Below are positions 26,031 through 34,336 of a DNA stretch of 63,799 nucleotides, one piece after another. A program made the translations under genes and the position numbers. Below the pieces are notes generated by a model. That model saw only the letters and a list, made by a program, of their open reading frames with translations, searched no databases and was not told where the DNA came from. Position 1 is the first letter of the stretch; each line of letters opens with the position of its first letter. Source of the stretch: an uncultured Acidimicrobiales bacterium (GTDB lineage: Bacteria > Actinomycetota > Acidimicrobiia > Acidimicrobiales > SZUA-35); NCBI GenBank assembly GCA_937930695.1, contig CALHCB010000081.1, positions 1 through 63,799 of the forward strand, given 5' to 3'.

Positions 26031-26099
26031 GCCCGATCAGAACAGGCAACGGGTCACAACGCAACACCACTTCGCCTCATCTGCGCTGCCCCACACGGC

Positions 26100-26588
26100 T
26101 CAGCTGAGAGGCTTGTCGTACATCGCGACTTCCTCGTCGCCTCCGTAGGGCTGCTCTCGTCCGACCTCGACGAAGCCAAAGATTTCATGAAAGCGACGAG
26201 ACCGAGGATTGTCCGGGACGGTGTTGACCTCAGCACAGAGCATCGGCTTGCCGTGTTCGCGAGCCCATGCTTCGAACGCGTCGTAGAGCGCCGGACCAAA
26301 TCCCTTCCCCCTGCTCGCCTCTGAAAGCGCAATGCGATCGATGTAGGCAAACGAGGTGTGTCGCTCGCAGAACCACTTGTAGTTCTTGCTCGGATAGTCA
26401 GTGTCTTGTTCGGTAAGCCCAACGAGAAGTCCCACGACCTCGCCATCGAGCTCGACAACCTTGAAGAACTTCGACGTGTTGAGGAAGAAGTCGAACTTCT
26501 CGTTGTCCATCGACCCGACCTCGGGCATGCAGGCCAGGTTGATGGCAACTGCGACGTCTCGGTCGGCTGCTGTTGCGTCGCGGATCAC
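26100..26588 (-). CDS. GNAT family N-acetyltransferase
   Basis: The 162-residue protein starts IRDATAADRDVAVAINLACMPEVG. It carries the acetyl-CoA binding loop ALSEASRGKGFGPALYDAFEAWA (near residues 92-114) and the C-terminal motif NPRSRRFHEIFGFVEVGREQPYGG. It overlaps the exonuclease gene by 4 nt on the same strand, so the two are co-translated. Substrate unknown. Confidence 0.92.
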   Translation of the reverse strand: MIRDATAADRDVAVAINLACMPEVGSMDNEKFDFFLNTSKFFKVVELDGEVVGLLVGLTEQDTDYPSKNYKWFCERHTSFAYIDRIALSEASRGKGFGPALYDAFEAWAREHGKPMLCAEVNTVPDNPRSRRFHEIFGFVEVGREQPYGGDEEVAMYDKPLS

Positions 26589-27463
26589 GAGCGACCTGCC
26601 GCGAGCTTCGTTGATTTCGTCAGCAGGTCGGGAGCGTCGAGCCTGTCGGCAATCGCCGCCAAATCATCGGTTGCGCCCGTCCACCTGAGTTCGTCGACAG
26701 ACCCAATCGTCGGCGCATCCAGATCCAAGGTGGCAAGGCGACGGAAGAGCAAGGCGTCATCCATATTGTCGGCGAGCGTTTGGGCCAACTTGGCTCCGCT
26801 TCGGACCGTGATGTCCCACTGCCCAGCCGAGAGCGGGATGTTCTCGATGTGGTCGTAACGAAACAGCACCGCTGCCGCTGATTTTGCGCCCCACCCGGGG
26901 AGACCGGGGAACCCGTCAGCGGAGTCACCAACGAGTCCGAGCCAGTCGGGAATCGACTCCGGCCTCACACCGAACTTCTCCACCACTTCCTCGACGTCGA
27001 AGATCTTCTCTTTCCGACGATCGAACTGAACGATGCGACCGGCCTTCACACATTGCGCCATGTCTTTGTCCGGCGTGCAAATCAGCACCTTGTCAACCTC
27101 GGGGTCTGCAGCGGCGATGGCAGCAGCAGCCGCCATCGCGTCGTCAGCCTCGTACTCGACCATGGCAAACGTCTTGATACCGAGCGCCACGAGACCGGCG
27201 TCGAGCAACGGGAACTGCGCCAGGATCAGTGGGTCCATTCCGGAGCCGTCCTTGTAACCGTCGTACAGATCGTTCCGGAACGACTCGACGACCGAATCTG
27301 TGGCGACGCCAACATGGGTGACACCGTCATCCAACATGGCGAGCATGTTTCGCAGCACCGCCCGAGTGGCGCCAACTTCCATTCCGTCAGCGTTGATATG
27401 ACCGGGACGACCAAAGAACTGGCGGAAGAGTTCGTAGGTCCCGTCGACGAGGTGCACCTGCAT
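26585..27463 (-). CDS. 5'-3' exonuclease (PolI N-domain / FEN-like)
   Basis: It is a structure-specific 5' nuclease that removes flaps or RNA primers. The 292 residues show the acidic metal sites EYEADDAMA and TPDKDMAQC and the helix-hairpin-helix region GDSADGFPGLPGWGAKSA. It lacks a polymerase domain, so it is a stand-alone form like the second exonuclease found in many actinobacteria. It is leaderless and followed by an overlapping acetyltransferase gene. Confidence 0.93.
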   Translation of the reverse strand: MQVHLVDGTYELFRQFFGRPGHINADGMEVGATRAVLRNMLAMLDDGVTHVGVATDSVVESFRNDLYDGYKDGSGMDPLILAQFPLLDAGLVALGIKTFAMVEYEADDAMAAAAAIAAADPEVDKVLICTPDKDMAQCVKAGRIVQFDRRKEKIFDVEEVVEKFGVRPESIPDWLGLVGDSADGFPGLPGWGAKSAAAVLFRYDHIENIPLSAGQWDITVRSGAKLAQTLADNMDDALLFRRLATLDLDAPTIGSVDELRWTGATDDLAAIADRLDAPDLLTKSTKLAAGRS

Positions 27464-27469
27464 CCGCCC

Positions 27470-27475
27470 ACGTTA
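27470..27475 (-). promoter_or_regulatory. Predicted -10 of the exonuclease operon (leaderless)
   Basis: On the minus strand TAACGT is followed by 6 nt and the ATG at 27463. Confidence 0.5.
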
Positions 27476-27583
27476 CGTCGCCCGTGCAGTTCTGGCCCCA
27501 GGCACAACCAATTGAGCTCTGATCCACATGGCGTCGGTCGGCCAGCGAGCCGTTCACACGCACAAGGTGGTAATACTGAGGAG

Positions 27584-28363
27584 GTGTTAATCGTCGTTTC
27601 ACCAGCCAAATCACTCGACTACGAGACACCGTTGACGACGAAGAAGTCGTCACAGCACCGTCTGGTTGACGAGGCCACCCAGCTCGTCAAAGTCATGCGA
27701 GACAAGACCCCTGAGGATCTTGCCGACATGATGTCGATCTCGCCGCAACTGGCGGAGCTGAACTTCGAGCGGTTCCAGAACTGGGATACCGAGTTCACCA
27801 CTGAGAACTCGCGTCCTGCGTTGTTGGCCTTTGCTGGTGACGTCTACATGGGAATGGACGCACCGAACACGTTCTCCGAGCGCGACTTCACACATGCACA
27901 GAAGACGCTGAGAATCCTGTCGGGTCTCTATGGCGTGCTTCGGCCCCTCGATCTCATGCAGCCCTATCGGCTGGAAATGGGATCCAGGGTCGCGACTGGC
28001 CACGGCCAGGATCTGTACGACTACTGGGGTGACCGCATTACCGACAGTCTCAATGCCGATCTCGAGCGGAGCCCTGGTGCGGGAGCGCTCATCAACCTCG
28101 CCTCCAACGAGTACTTCAACTCGGTCAACACCGATCGGCTGGAAGCGCGCATCATCTCACCAGTTTTCCTCGACTCGAAGGAAGGCAAGGAGCCGAAGAT
28201 CATCAGCTTCTTTGCGAAACGGGCCCGAGGCGAAATGGCTGGATGGATCATTCAGAACCGGGTCAAGAGCGTGAAGGCGCTCGAGCAGTTCGATGGCTCT
28301 GGCTATGCATATGACCCGGCACAGAGCATTCCGAGCCGTCCCGTGTTTGTGAGACACCACTGA
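27584..28363 (+). CDS. yaaA: YaaA (DUF328) peroxide-stress protein
   Basis: YaaA lowers free iron and oxidative DNA damage in E. coli and binds DNA. From GTG 27584 it is 259 residues, matching the family: LIVVSPAKSLDYETPLTTKK at the N-terminus, FAGDVYMGMDA in the middle, and EPKIISFFAKRARGEMAGWI near the C-terminus. The frame is open much further upstream, but homology begins here. The AGGAGG-like stretch touches the GTG, so ordinary spacing is absent. It is coupled to the next gene by overlap of stop and start at 28361-28365. Confidence 0.93.
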   Translation: MLIVVSPAKSLDYETPLTTKKSSQHRLVDEATQLVKVMRDKTPEDLADMMSISPQLAELNFERFQNWDTEFTTENSRPALLAFAGDVYMGMDAPNTFSERDFTHAQKTLRILSGLYGVLRPLDLMQPYRLEMGSRVATGHGQDLYDYWGDRITDSLNADLERSPGAGALINLASNEYFNSVNTDRLEARIISPVFLDSKEGKEPKIISFFAKRARGEMAGWIIQNRVKSVKALEQFDGSGYAYDPAQSIPSRPVFVRHH

Positions 28364-28842
28364 TGAAACTTGCTACCGAAGACGTTGTTGGCCTTGTCGA
28401 GTTGCTCGACTTCGTTCGACCACGACACCACTGGATCATGACCACGGTCCGCACCGACGGACGACCCCAAATCTCGCCGGTCACCGGCGGGGTCAACAAC
28501 GCGGGTCAGCTCGTCGTTTCGACCTATCCCGAGCGGGACAAGGTCCACAACCTTCGCCGCAATCCCCAACTGACGCTCTGTGTTTTGAGCGACGAGTTCG
28601 GCGGTTCATGGGTTCAGGTTGACGGTCAGGCCAGCATCATCGACATGCCCGAGGCGGAAGACGCACTGGTTGAGTACTACCGGGGCGTCGCCGGCGAGCA
28701 CCCCGATTGGGACGAATACCGAGAGGCCATGCGCCGTCAGGGCAAGTGCGTGATCGCCATCGATGTGGAGCGCTGGGGGCCGATCGCTCGAGGTGGATTC
28801 CCTCCTCGCCTCGCGAACCTCGACAAGTTCAAATCGGCGTAG
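28363..28842 (+). CDS. PPOX-class F420-dependent oxidoreductase
   Basis: The 159-residue split-barrel protein has HHWIMTTVRTDGRPQISPVTGGV and RDKVHNLRRNPQLTLCVLSDEF, typical of F420-binding PPOX-family enzymes of actinobacteria. It probably uses reduced F420 to reduce quinones, biliverdin or similar compounds. It follows yaaA with a 1-nt overlap, hinting at a joint oxidative-stress role. Confidence 0.88.
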   Translation: MKLATEDVVGLVELLDFVRPRHHWIMTTVRTDGRPQISPVTGGVNNAGQLVVSTYPERDKVHNLRRNPQLTLCVLSDEFGGSWVQVDGQASIIDMPEAEDALVEYYRGVAGEHPDWDEYREAMRRQGKCVIAIDVERWGPIARGGFPPRLANLDKFKSA

Positions 28843-28857
28843 CGCCAGCGAGGCGAG

Positions 28858-30261
28858 CTACTCGATAATCGATGGTCGGCGGGATCCGTAGTTCGTTGCT
28901 GACTCGATGGTCTTGGCTGCTCGAAGCACGTCGAGGTCCGCCCACGGGCCACCGATCAGTTGCGCTCCTACCGGAAGCCCTTCTTCGGTGAAACCCGCAG
29001 GGAGCGAAAGCGCGGGGAGTCCCATCACGGTGATTCGGCAACACGATTTCATCCAGTCGATGTAGCGCTCGTTCGGAACACCGTCGACAGCACCGGGATA
29101 CTCCTCGTTGATGTCGAATGGCGAGAGCTGCGTGACTGGTCCGATCAGCAAGTCCACTCCGGCAAAGAATGCGACGGCCCGGTCCCACAAGGTCTTGAGA
29201 TGATTCATTGCCATCCCAACCTCTACGGCGCTGAGCTCACGTCCCTTTGCAAGTTCCTCCTGCACCGTGCCCTTCATCTTGGCCACATCCTCGGGTGGGA
29301 ACTCCGAGAGTTGGCCGGTGGCGAAGGACCACGAACGCAGCGTGGCGAAACACTCGTCGGCTCCCTCGAAGCTCGGCTCGGAGTCCTCGATCTCCCAGCC
29401 CAATCCTTCGACGTCACCGCGGAAGTTCTCCATTGCTACCCGAACGTCCGACTCCACGGGGAGTCCTCCGATATCGGCTGACCACGCGATTCGAAGGGGC
29501 TTGTCGACCGGATCGATTACCGACACGTCCATCGGTCGACTCATCGGATCGCTCACGTCGAACGGAGTCAGAACGCCAAGCAACAAGGTCAAATCGTCAA
29601 CGGTGCGACCCATGGCGCCTGCGATTCCGTGCCGGATCCAGGCGTTGCCGACCCCAGAGTTGGCTACTCGGCCCAACGACGCCCGGAACCCGACAACGTT
29701 GTTCCACGCCGCGGGGTTTCTGAGCGAGCCACCCAGGTCACTGCCGTCGGCGATGCTCACCATGTGGGATGCAAGTGCAACTGCTGCGCCGCCGGATGAC
29801 CCCCCGGCAGTCTTCGTTTGGTCATACGCGTTCGCCGTGACGCCGTGCACAGGGTTGAAGGTGTGAGAGCCTGCACCGAACTCGGGCGTATTGGTCTTAC
29901 CGACAGCGACCGCACCCGCGGCCTTCATTCGGGCCACGACGATGTTGTCTGCGGCAGGCCGATAGTCGAGGTACAGCGGCGAGCCGTATGTGGTTGGAAA
30001 GTCGACCGTCTCAGCCAAGTCTTTGTGCGCCGTGACGAGCCCAGCCAACGGGCCAACGGGGTCGCCTGCCGAACGAGACTCGTCGATTTCCGCTGCTCGA
30101 GATCGAGCGAGCTCAGCATCCATGGAGACCACTGCGTTCAGCGCGGGATTCACCGCATCGATACGTGCCAGATGGCTCTCCAACATTTCGCTTGCCGACG
30201 CCTCGGAGCTCTCCAAGAGCGCAAGCTGATCAGTCGCCGGGAGATCACACAGTTCTGTCAC
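28858..30261 (-). CDS. Amidase (amidase-signature family)
   Basis: It hydrolyses an amide bond with a Ser-cisSer-Lys triad. The 467 residues show the catalytic Lys in LVTAHKDLAETVDFPTTYGS, the glycine-serine core TAGGSSGGAAVALA and DGSDLGGSLRNPA. The C-terminal GLPALSLPAGFTEEGLPVGAQL is also typical. The substrate is unknown; lack of a GatB/GatC neighbour argues against GatA. The start is GTG. Confidence 0.93.
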   Translation of the reverse strand: MTELCDLPATDQLALLESSEASASEMLESHLARIDAVNPALNAVVSMDAELARSRAAEIDESRSAGDPVGPLAGLVTAHKDLAETVDFPTTYGSPLYLDYRPAADNIVVARMKAAGAVAVGKTNTPEFGAGSHTFNPVHGVTANAYDQTKTAGGSSGGAAVALASHMVSIADGSDLGGSLRNPAAWNNVVGFRASLGRVANSGVGNAWIRHGIAGAMGRTVDDLTLLLGVLTPFDVSDPMSRPMDVSVIDPVDKPLRIAWSADIGGLPVESDVRVAMENFRGDVEGLGWEIEDSEPSFEGADECFATLRSWSFATGQLSEFPPEDVAKMKGTVQEELAKGRELSAVEVGMAMNHLKTLWDRAVAFFAGVDLLIGPVTQLSPFDINEEYPGAVDGVPNERYIDWMKSCCRITVMGLPALSLPAGFTEEGLPVGAQLIGGPWADLDVLRAAKTIESATNYGSRRPSIIE

Positions 30262-30328
30262 CGGGCCATGATTCCCTGAATAGTGAGCCCACGCCAGTGT
30301 GACCGATGCGCAATCAACCCCACGCCCT

Positions 30329-30334
30329 TAGGAT
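30329..30334 (+). promoter_or_regulatory. Predicted -10 of the asparaginase gene (leaderless)
   Basis: TAGGAT is followed by 7 nt and the GTG at 30342. This fixes the start downstream of the in-frame ATG at 30306. Confidence 0.55.
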
Positions 30335-30341
30335 CGCGCCG

Positions 30342-31337
30342 GTGGAGACCTCGAATCCGATTCTGACCAGGCTCTGGCGAGGCCCCGCCATCGAGTCCGT
30401 CCACCGAGGCGCTTGGGTTCTGTGCCGAGCGGATGGGACCACCGTTCGAAACGTCGGGGCTCGTGATCAGCTTGTATTCGCGAGAAGCTCCACCAAGAGC
30501 TTTCAGGCCCTCCCGCTCATCGAGACAGGTGCGGCTGATCGCTTCAACCTTCCTAGCGAAGCCCTCGCCACCGCGCTCGCATCCCACAGCGGCGAACCCA
30601 TTCATCGCGACGTCGTTGCCGCCACACTTCGAACCATCGGGCTCTCAGAAGACGACCTGCGCTGCGGACCACAGCGGCCGTTCGACTCGGGACTCGACGC
30701 ACCCGCAGACCGGTTGACCAACAACTGTTCAGGGAAACACGCCGGCTTTCTGGCGGTCGCCCAACACATCGGTGAAGACCCAGCGAACTACCTCGAGCCA
30801 ACATCAGAGGTGCAGCAGTTGGTCAAGGCAGCCGTCGCGGAGACGTGCGGTCTGGACGCCAAGGATCTCGGTGTCGGAGTCGATGGCTGCAGCGCTCCGA
30901 CCTTTCAACTCCCGTTGTCCGGCCTGGCAACAGGGGTCGCCCGAATAGCGAATCCGCAACTGCTTGCAGCCGAGCGGCGTGATGCTGCTGATCGATTCAC
31001 CGCCGCTGCGGCCGCACATCCTGAGCTGGTCGCTGGCACCCACAATCGAATCTGCACGGATCTCATTCGTGTGACGGACGGACGGCTCTTCGCGAAAATC
31101 GGAGCCGAGGCGGTCTACGTCGTCGGAGTCCGTGGCGCAGACATGGGACTTGCCATAAAGATCGACGACGGAAACCAGCGAGGCCTGCATCGCCTGCTCA
31201 TCGAGATCCTGCACCAACATGATTTGATCGATGATGCCGAGTTGGCTCAGCTCGAGGCATGGGCCGATCCGATTCGGCGCAACTGGGATGGCCTCGAGAT
31301 CGGAAGGGTTGAGCTCGCTCCTGGCGCGCTCGGCTAA
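30342..31337 (+). CDS. L-asparaginase II family protein
   Basis: It is predicted to hydrolyse asparagine to aspartate and ammonia. The 331 residues match the thermolabile asparaginase II family (Rhizobium type): SNPILTRLWRGPAIESVHRGAWV at the start, FARSSTKSFQALPLIETGA containing the SxxK motif, then NNCSGKHAGFLA and GVDGCSAPTFQLPL. From the GTG start the length is usual. Its stop codon interlocks with that of cydB on the other strand (4-nt overlap). Confidence 0.9.
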   Translation: METSNPILTRLWRGPAIESVHRGAWVLCRADGTTVRNVGARDQLVFARSSTKSFQALPLIETGAADRFNLPSEALATALASHSGEPIHRDVVAATLRTIGLSEDDLRCGPQRPFDSGLDAPADRLTNNCSGKHAGFLAVAQHIGEDPANYLEPTSEVQQLVKAAVAETCGLDAKDLGVGVDGCSAPTFQLPLSGLATGVARIANPQLLAAERRDAADRFTAAAAAHPELVAGTHNRICTDLIRVTDGRLFAKIGAEAVYVVGVRGADMGLAIKIDDGNQRGLHRLLIEILHQHDLIDDAELAQLEAWADPIRRNWDGLEIGRVELAPGALG

Positions 31338-32413
31338 GAGCTGTCTGTCTCAGCTGCAGACTTCAGACGGTTGAGCGCGGCGAGACTCGAATCATCGCGG
31401 ACCTCATGGGTGGAGAGCTCTCCGGAATCTGTCAGTTTGAAGAGCCAGAGCAACGACGGAATCACCAGAAGACCTGCTCCGCCGAACGCAATGATCAATC
31501 CCCACAACGTGGCATCGGCAGCTACAACGTCGACGATCTCCGCTTCATCGACCAGAACCCATGGATATTGCCCGACCCCCCAGCCGCCCACGATGGCGAC
31601 CACGGCGATGATGGCCGGAACTCGTGCACTTCCCGGCCGACCACGAGACAACAAGCGCATCGCCGTGAGTCCACCAAGTGCACTGACAACCAGGAGCGGG
31701 GCACCTGCTCGTTCCAGCCCGTTGGCCAGTGTTGGTGCATCCGTCTCCAACACGAAGATGCCAACGGTCGCAATGGTCCCGACGACGGCACCCGTCCACA
31801 GAGCGCGTTGAGAAAAGGCGGCAGCAAGCTCTGGCTCGCCGTCACGGGCCGAGTCTGCTGCGAGAAATACCGCAGCAAGCCAGGCACAGGTTCCGACGGC
31901 GAGCACGCCGCCGAGCAGTGACGTCGGACCCAGCCACACGGTCCATGGATTCACACTGCCATTCATCGGGACTCGGCCAGATGCAATGGCGCCGACGGAT
32001 GCTCCCATGAAGAACGGAGTCACGATCGACGAAAGTGCGAAGCAGATCCCGAAGAGTCGAGCTTGTCGGAACGTGGACGACGACTTGCGAAGCGCGAAGG
32101 CTGCGCCCCGAAGAGTGATACCGACTGCAACGCCGATCAGAGGGACGAACAACGCGGTGACCATCGCTGCAAACGGGCGGGGAAAGCCGGTCCAGAGATA
32201 CACAAGAATGAAGATCAGCCACACATGGTTCGCTTCCCATACCGGTCCGATGCTGCGGTCGATCCGCTTGCGGTCCGCTCGTCCGTCTTCCGGGTCTCCA
32301 GCCAGAAAGTCCCAAAGACCCGATCCAAAGTCGGCGCCTCCAGACACCGCGTAGATCACAACACCGAGCCAGAGAATCGCCACGACCGCATCACTCAACA
32401 CGCTCGCCAACAT
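31334..32413 (-). CDS. cydB: Cytochrome bd ubiquinol/menaquinol oxidase subunit II
   Basis: This is the second membrane subunit of the high-affinity terminal oxidase. The 359 residues have about eight helices; the first carries ILWLGVVIYAVSGGADFGSGLWD, followed by PVWEANHVWLIFILVYLWTGFP, both hallmarks of CydB. It overlaps the cydA stop by 1 nt (TGATG); a GTG at 32416 is an alternative start. No cydDC maturation transporter is in this window. Confidence 0.95.
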   Translation of the reverse strand: MLASVLSDAVVAILWLGVVIYAVSGGADFGSGLWDFLAGDPEDGRADRKRIDRSIGPVWEANHVWLIFILVYLWTGFPRPFAAMVTALFVPLIGVAVGITLRGAAFALRKSSSTFRQARLFGICFALSSIVTPFFMGASVGAIASGRVPMNGSVNPWTVWLGPTSLLGGVLAVGTCAWLAAVFLAADSARDGEPELAAAFSQRALWTGAVVGTIATVGIFVLETDAPTLANGLERAGAPLLVVSALGGLTAMRLLSRGRPGSARVPAIIAVVAIVGGWGVGQYPWVLVDEAEIVDVVAADATLWGLIIAFGGAGLLVIPSLLWLFKLTDSGELSTHEVRDDSSLAALNRLKSAAETDSS

Positions 32414-33825
32414 CACTGCTCCACCAACTCATTGTCGAGTTGGTCCAGAGGTTCTGGCCCGTATGGGGCAGCCGGGTCTTCGCCTCGTCGCCAGCGAGCC
32501 GACATCGCGCGCAGCACCACCACCGATGCGGTCGCGAGTCCGCTGTAGAGGACAACCAACCCAATCAGCAACCAACCAATGCCTTGACGAGGGGTCACCG
32601 CGTCTTCGACGAGCATCACGTTCTGGGCAATCCAGGGCTGACGCCCGACCTCCGTCGTGGTCCAGCCTGCTTCCAGTGCAACGACTGATGCTGGCCCAGC
32701 GACGACCAGGGCCCATGCCCACAAGCGACCGTCGGGAAGTCGACCCGTCCGGCGCTTTCGCCAGGCCCCGAACGCAGATAGGCCGAGCAGGCCGGTTCCG
32801 ATGCCCACCATCAGCTGGAACGCGATGTGCACCACATTGGCCGGCGGGCGCTCTGCCTCCGGAACGGCGTCGAGTCCGGTGACCACAGTGTCGGCACTGA
32901 ATCCTTGCAAGAGCGATGTCCCGTTCGGGATCTCGATGGCGTAACGAACCTCTCCATCGATCAGCAATCCGCCGAGGGTCGTGGGAGCGCCGTCCGTCGT
33001 CTCGACCACGAGTTCGAGGGCAGCAAACTTGGTCGGTTGGGCTTCGAATACATGACGAGCAGCAAAGTCGCCGGTGATGAGCTGAATCGGTGCGGCAATC
33101 GCGCCGACCGTGAACCCAATGGCCATTCCCATTCGATGAAGTCGATCTCGACGGCCTCGAAGCCAACCGACGGCATAGACCGAGGCAACGAGAAACCCGG
33201 TCACGAGGTAGGTAGCGGGAAGCATGTGAGCGAATTGGGTGGCCACCGCTGAGTTGAACATCGCAGCCCAGGGATCGATATCGACGACTTCCCCCGTAGC
33301 GGCGTAGGTCTCGAGATCGAATCCCGCCGGTTCATTCATCCACGCGTTGACCGAGAGAATGAAAAACGTTCCAAAGACTCCGGAGATAGCGATGGGGATC
33401 AGTGTGGCCAGGTGGGTTTTGGCCGAAAGACCTCGCCACCCGTAGAGGTAGACCCCGAGGAAGATGGCCTCGAGAAAGAAGAAGATCCCTTCGAGCGCGA
33501 ACGGCAGCCCGATGACTTCGCCAAATGTGCCCATCAGCCCTGGCCACAGCAGTCCCATTTCGAAGCTGAGCACGGTTCCTGAAACGGCCCCGATGGCGAA
33601 CAAAACCGCGGCAGCCTTGCCCCATCGCCGAGCCAGCGTGAGTGCGTCGACGTCGTCGTGACGTATCCCGCGGCGATGGGCGAGGTAGATCAGCGCCGGG
33701 AACGCCACACCGAAGCAGGACAGCACGATGTGGAAGCCAAGCGAAAGGGCCATGAGCCAACGAGCGGCGTAGAGATTCTCCTCGGTGGCCAGAACGGGGA
33801 TGACTTCGGCGGCGATGAGCGACAC
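32413..33825 (-). CDS. cydA: Cytochrome bd ubiquinol/menaquinol oxidase subunit I
   Basis: This is the haem-bearing subunit that oxidises quinol and reduces oxygen to water without proton pumping. From GTG 33825 it is 470 residues. The haem ligand His32 lies in LGFHIVLSCFGVAFPALIYLAH. The quinol loop is short, with FAARHVFEAQPTKFAALE, and the GRQPW motif is present (VGRQPWIAQNVM). I chose the GTG because GAGGAG stands 7 nt upstream; the frame is open 17 codons further. It shares its upstream region with the flavin/haem operon beginning at 34013. Confidence 0.95.
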   Translation of the reverse strand: MSLIAAEVIPVLATEENLYAARWLMALSLGFHIVLSCFGVAFPALIYLAHRRGIRHDDVDALTLARRWGKAAAVLFAIGAVSGTVLSFEMGLLWPGLMGTFGEVIGLPFALEGIFFFLEAIFLGVYLYGWRGLSAKTHLATLIPIAISGVFGTFFILSVNAWMNEPAGFDLETYAATGEVVDIDPWAAMFNSAVATQFAHMLPATYLVTGFLVASVYAVGWLRGRRDRLHRMGMAIGFTVGAIAAPIQLITGDFAARHVFEAQPTKFAALELVVETTDGAPTTLGGLLIDGEVRYAIEIPNGTSLLQGFSADTVVTGLDAVPEAERPPANVVHIAFQLMVGIGTGLLGLSAFGAWRKRRTGRLPDGRLWAWALVVAGPASVVALEAGWTTTEVGRQPWIAQNVMLVEDAVTPRQGIGWLLIGLVVLYSGLATASVVVLRAMSARWRRGEDPAAPYGPEPLDQLDNELVEQ

Positions 33826-33838
33826 AGTGCGACTCCTC

Positions 33839-33844
33839 GAGGAG
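33839..33844 (-). promoter_or_regulatory. Ribosome binding site of cydA
   Basis: On the minus strand GAGGAG is centred about 7 nt upstream of the GTG. It lies within the palindrome CTCCTCGAGGAG (33833-33844), which could mask it by folding. Confidence 0.45.
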
Positions 33845-33913
33845 AACTCCTCGTTCCGAACGTAGCCGCTGCGCATCGATGACGACGGCGGTCAGCCGTC
33901 ACGTTTCGCACAC

Positions 33914-33966
33914 CCAACCTGAAGGTCCGCTGAAGCGGGCGGCCGCGTTCTTCAGGTTGGCTTCAG
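33914..33966. promoter_or_regulatory. Predicted OmpR-family response-regulator binding region
   Basis: Two copies of CTGAAG (33919-33924, 33930-33935) and two of CTTCAG (33950-33955, 33961-33966) each repeat with an 11-bp period, the spacing used by OmpR/PhoB-type dimers. The outer parts form an 11-bp perfect inverted repeat (33914-33924 and 33950-33960). The region sits 46 bp before the start of the 34013 operon, which encodes an OmpR-type regulator, and about 90 bp before cydA on the other side. Confidence 0.65.
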
Positions 33967-34012
33967 CCGGCCGCGTCGATGATCACTCCACAACCAACGA
34001 ATGGAGAACAAC

Positions 34013-34336
34013 ATGAATCGCAAACAGCTCACTGCCTACGTCGCAGGCGTCGCCATGGTCGGTGCGTCACTTGCTGGAGCCTCGGTCGCTCTCGCCGGGA
34101 CCGGCGAGCCAGCCGTCACCGTTGAACCCGCTGCTGCCACCCCGACGACGCCCGTCGTCGAGGGCGAGGAAGCTGACATCGAGCAGTACGAGGATGCCGA
34201 CACTGAGTACGACGAAGCAACCAGCACTGAGTACGACGAGGAAGCCGAATACGACGACGACCACGAAGAGTACGAAGAGTACGAAGAGTACGAAGAGTAC
34301 GACCACGAAGAGGGCGAGGAGCACGATGACGACTGA
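34013..34336 (+). CDS. Secreted Glu/Tyr/Asp-rich acidic protein
   Basis: I do not recognise the family. The 107-residue protein has a signal peptide (residues 1-28, AxA cleavage at ALA) and a short Pro/Thr/Ala linker. Its tail, about 55 residues, is almost wholly Glu, Asp, Tyr and His, with four perfect Glu-Glu-Tyr repeats at 85-96 and an Asp-rich end. Such a tail could bind cations. I chose ATG 34013 because GGAGA lies 6 nt upstream; ATG 34001 is also in frame. It is the first gene of a coupled operon with apbE and a two-component system. Confidence 0.75.
   Translation: MNRKQLTAYVAGVAMVGASLAGASVALAGTGEPAVTVEPAAATPTTPVVEGEEADIEQYEDADTEYDEATSTEYDEEAEYDDDHEEYEEYEEYEEYDHEEGEEHDDD
34265..34300 (+). 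repeat. Four perfect 9-nt tandem repeats (GAAGAGTAC)
   Basis: Four identical 9-nt units lie in frame within the acidic protein and encode Glu-Glu-Tyr each. Copy-number changes by slippage would lengthen or shorten the acidic tail without breaking the frame. Confidence 0.9.

Noticed and set aside
33833..33852. CTCCTCGAGGAG palindrome and overlapping GAGGAG/CTCCTC repeat as an operator
   Set aside because: The dyad includes the cydA ribosome binding site and is short, low-complexity purine/pyrimidine sequence; chance is a good explanation.
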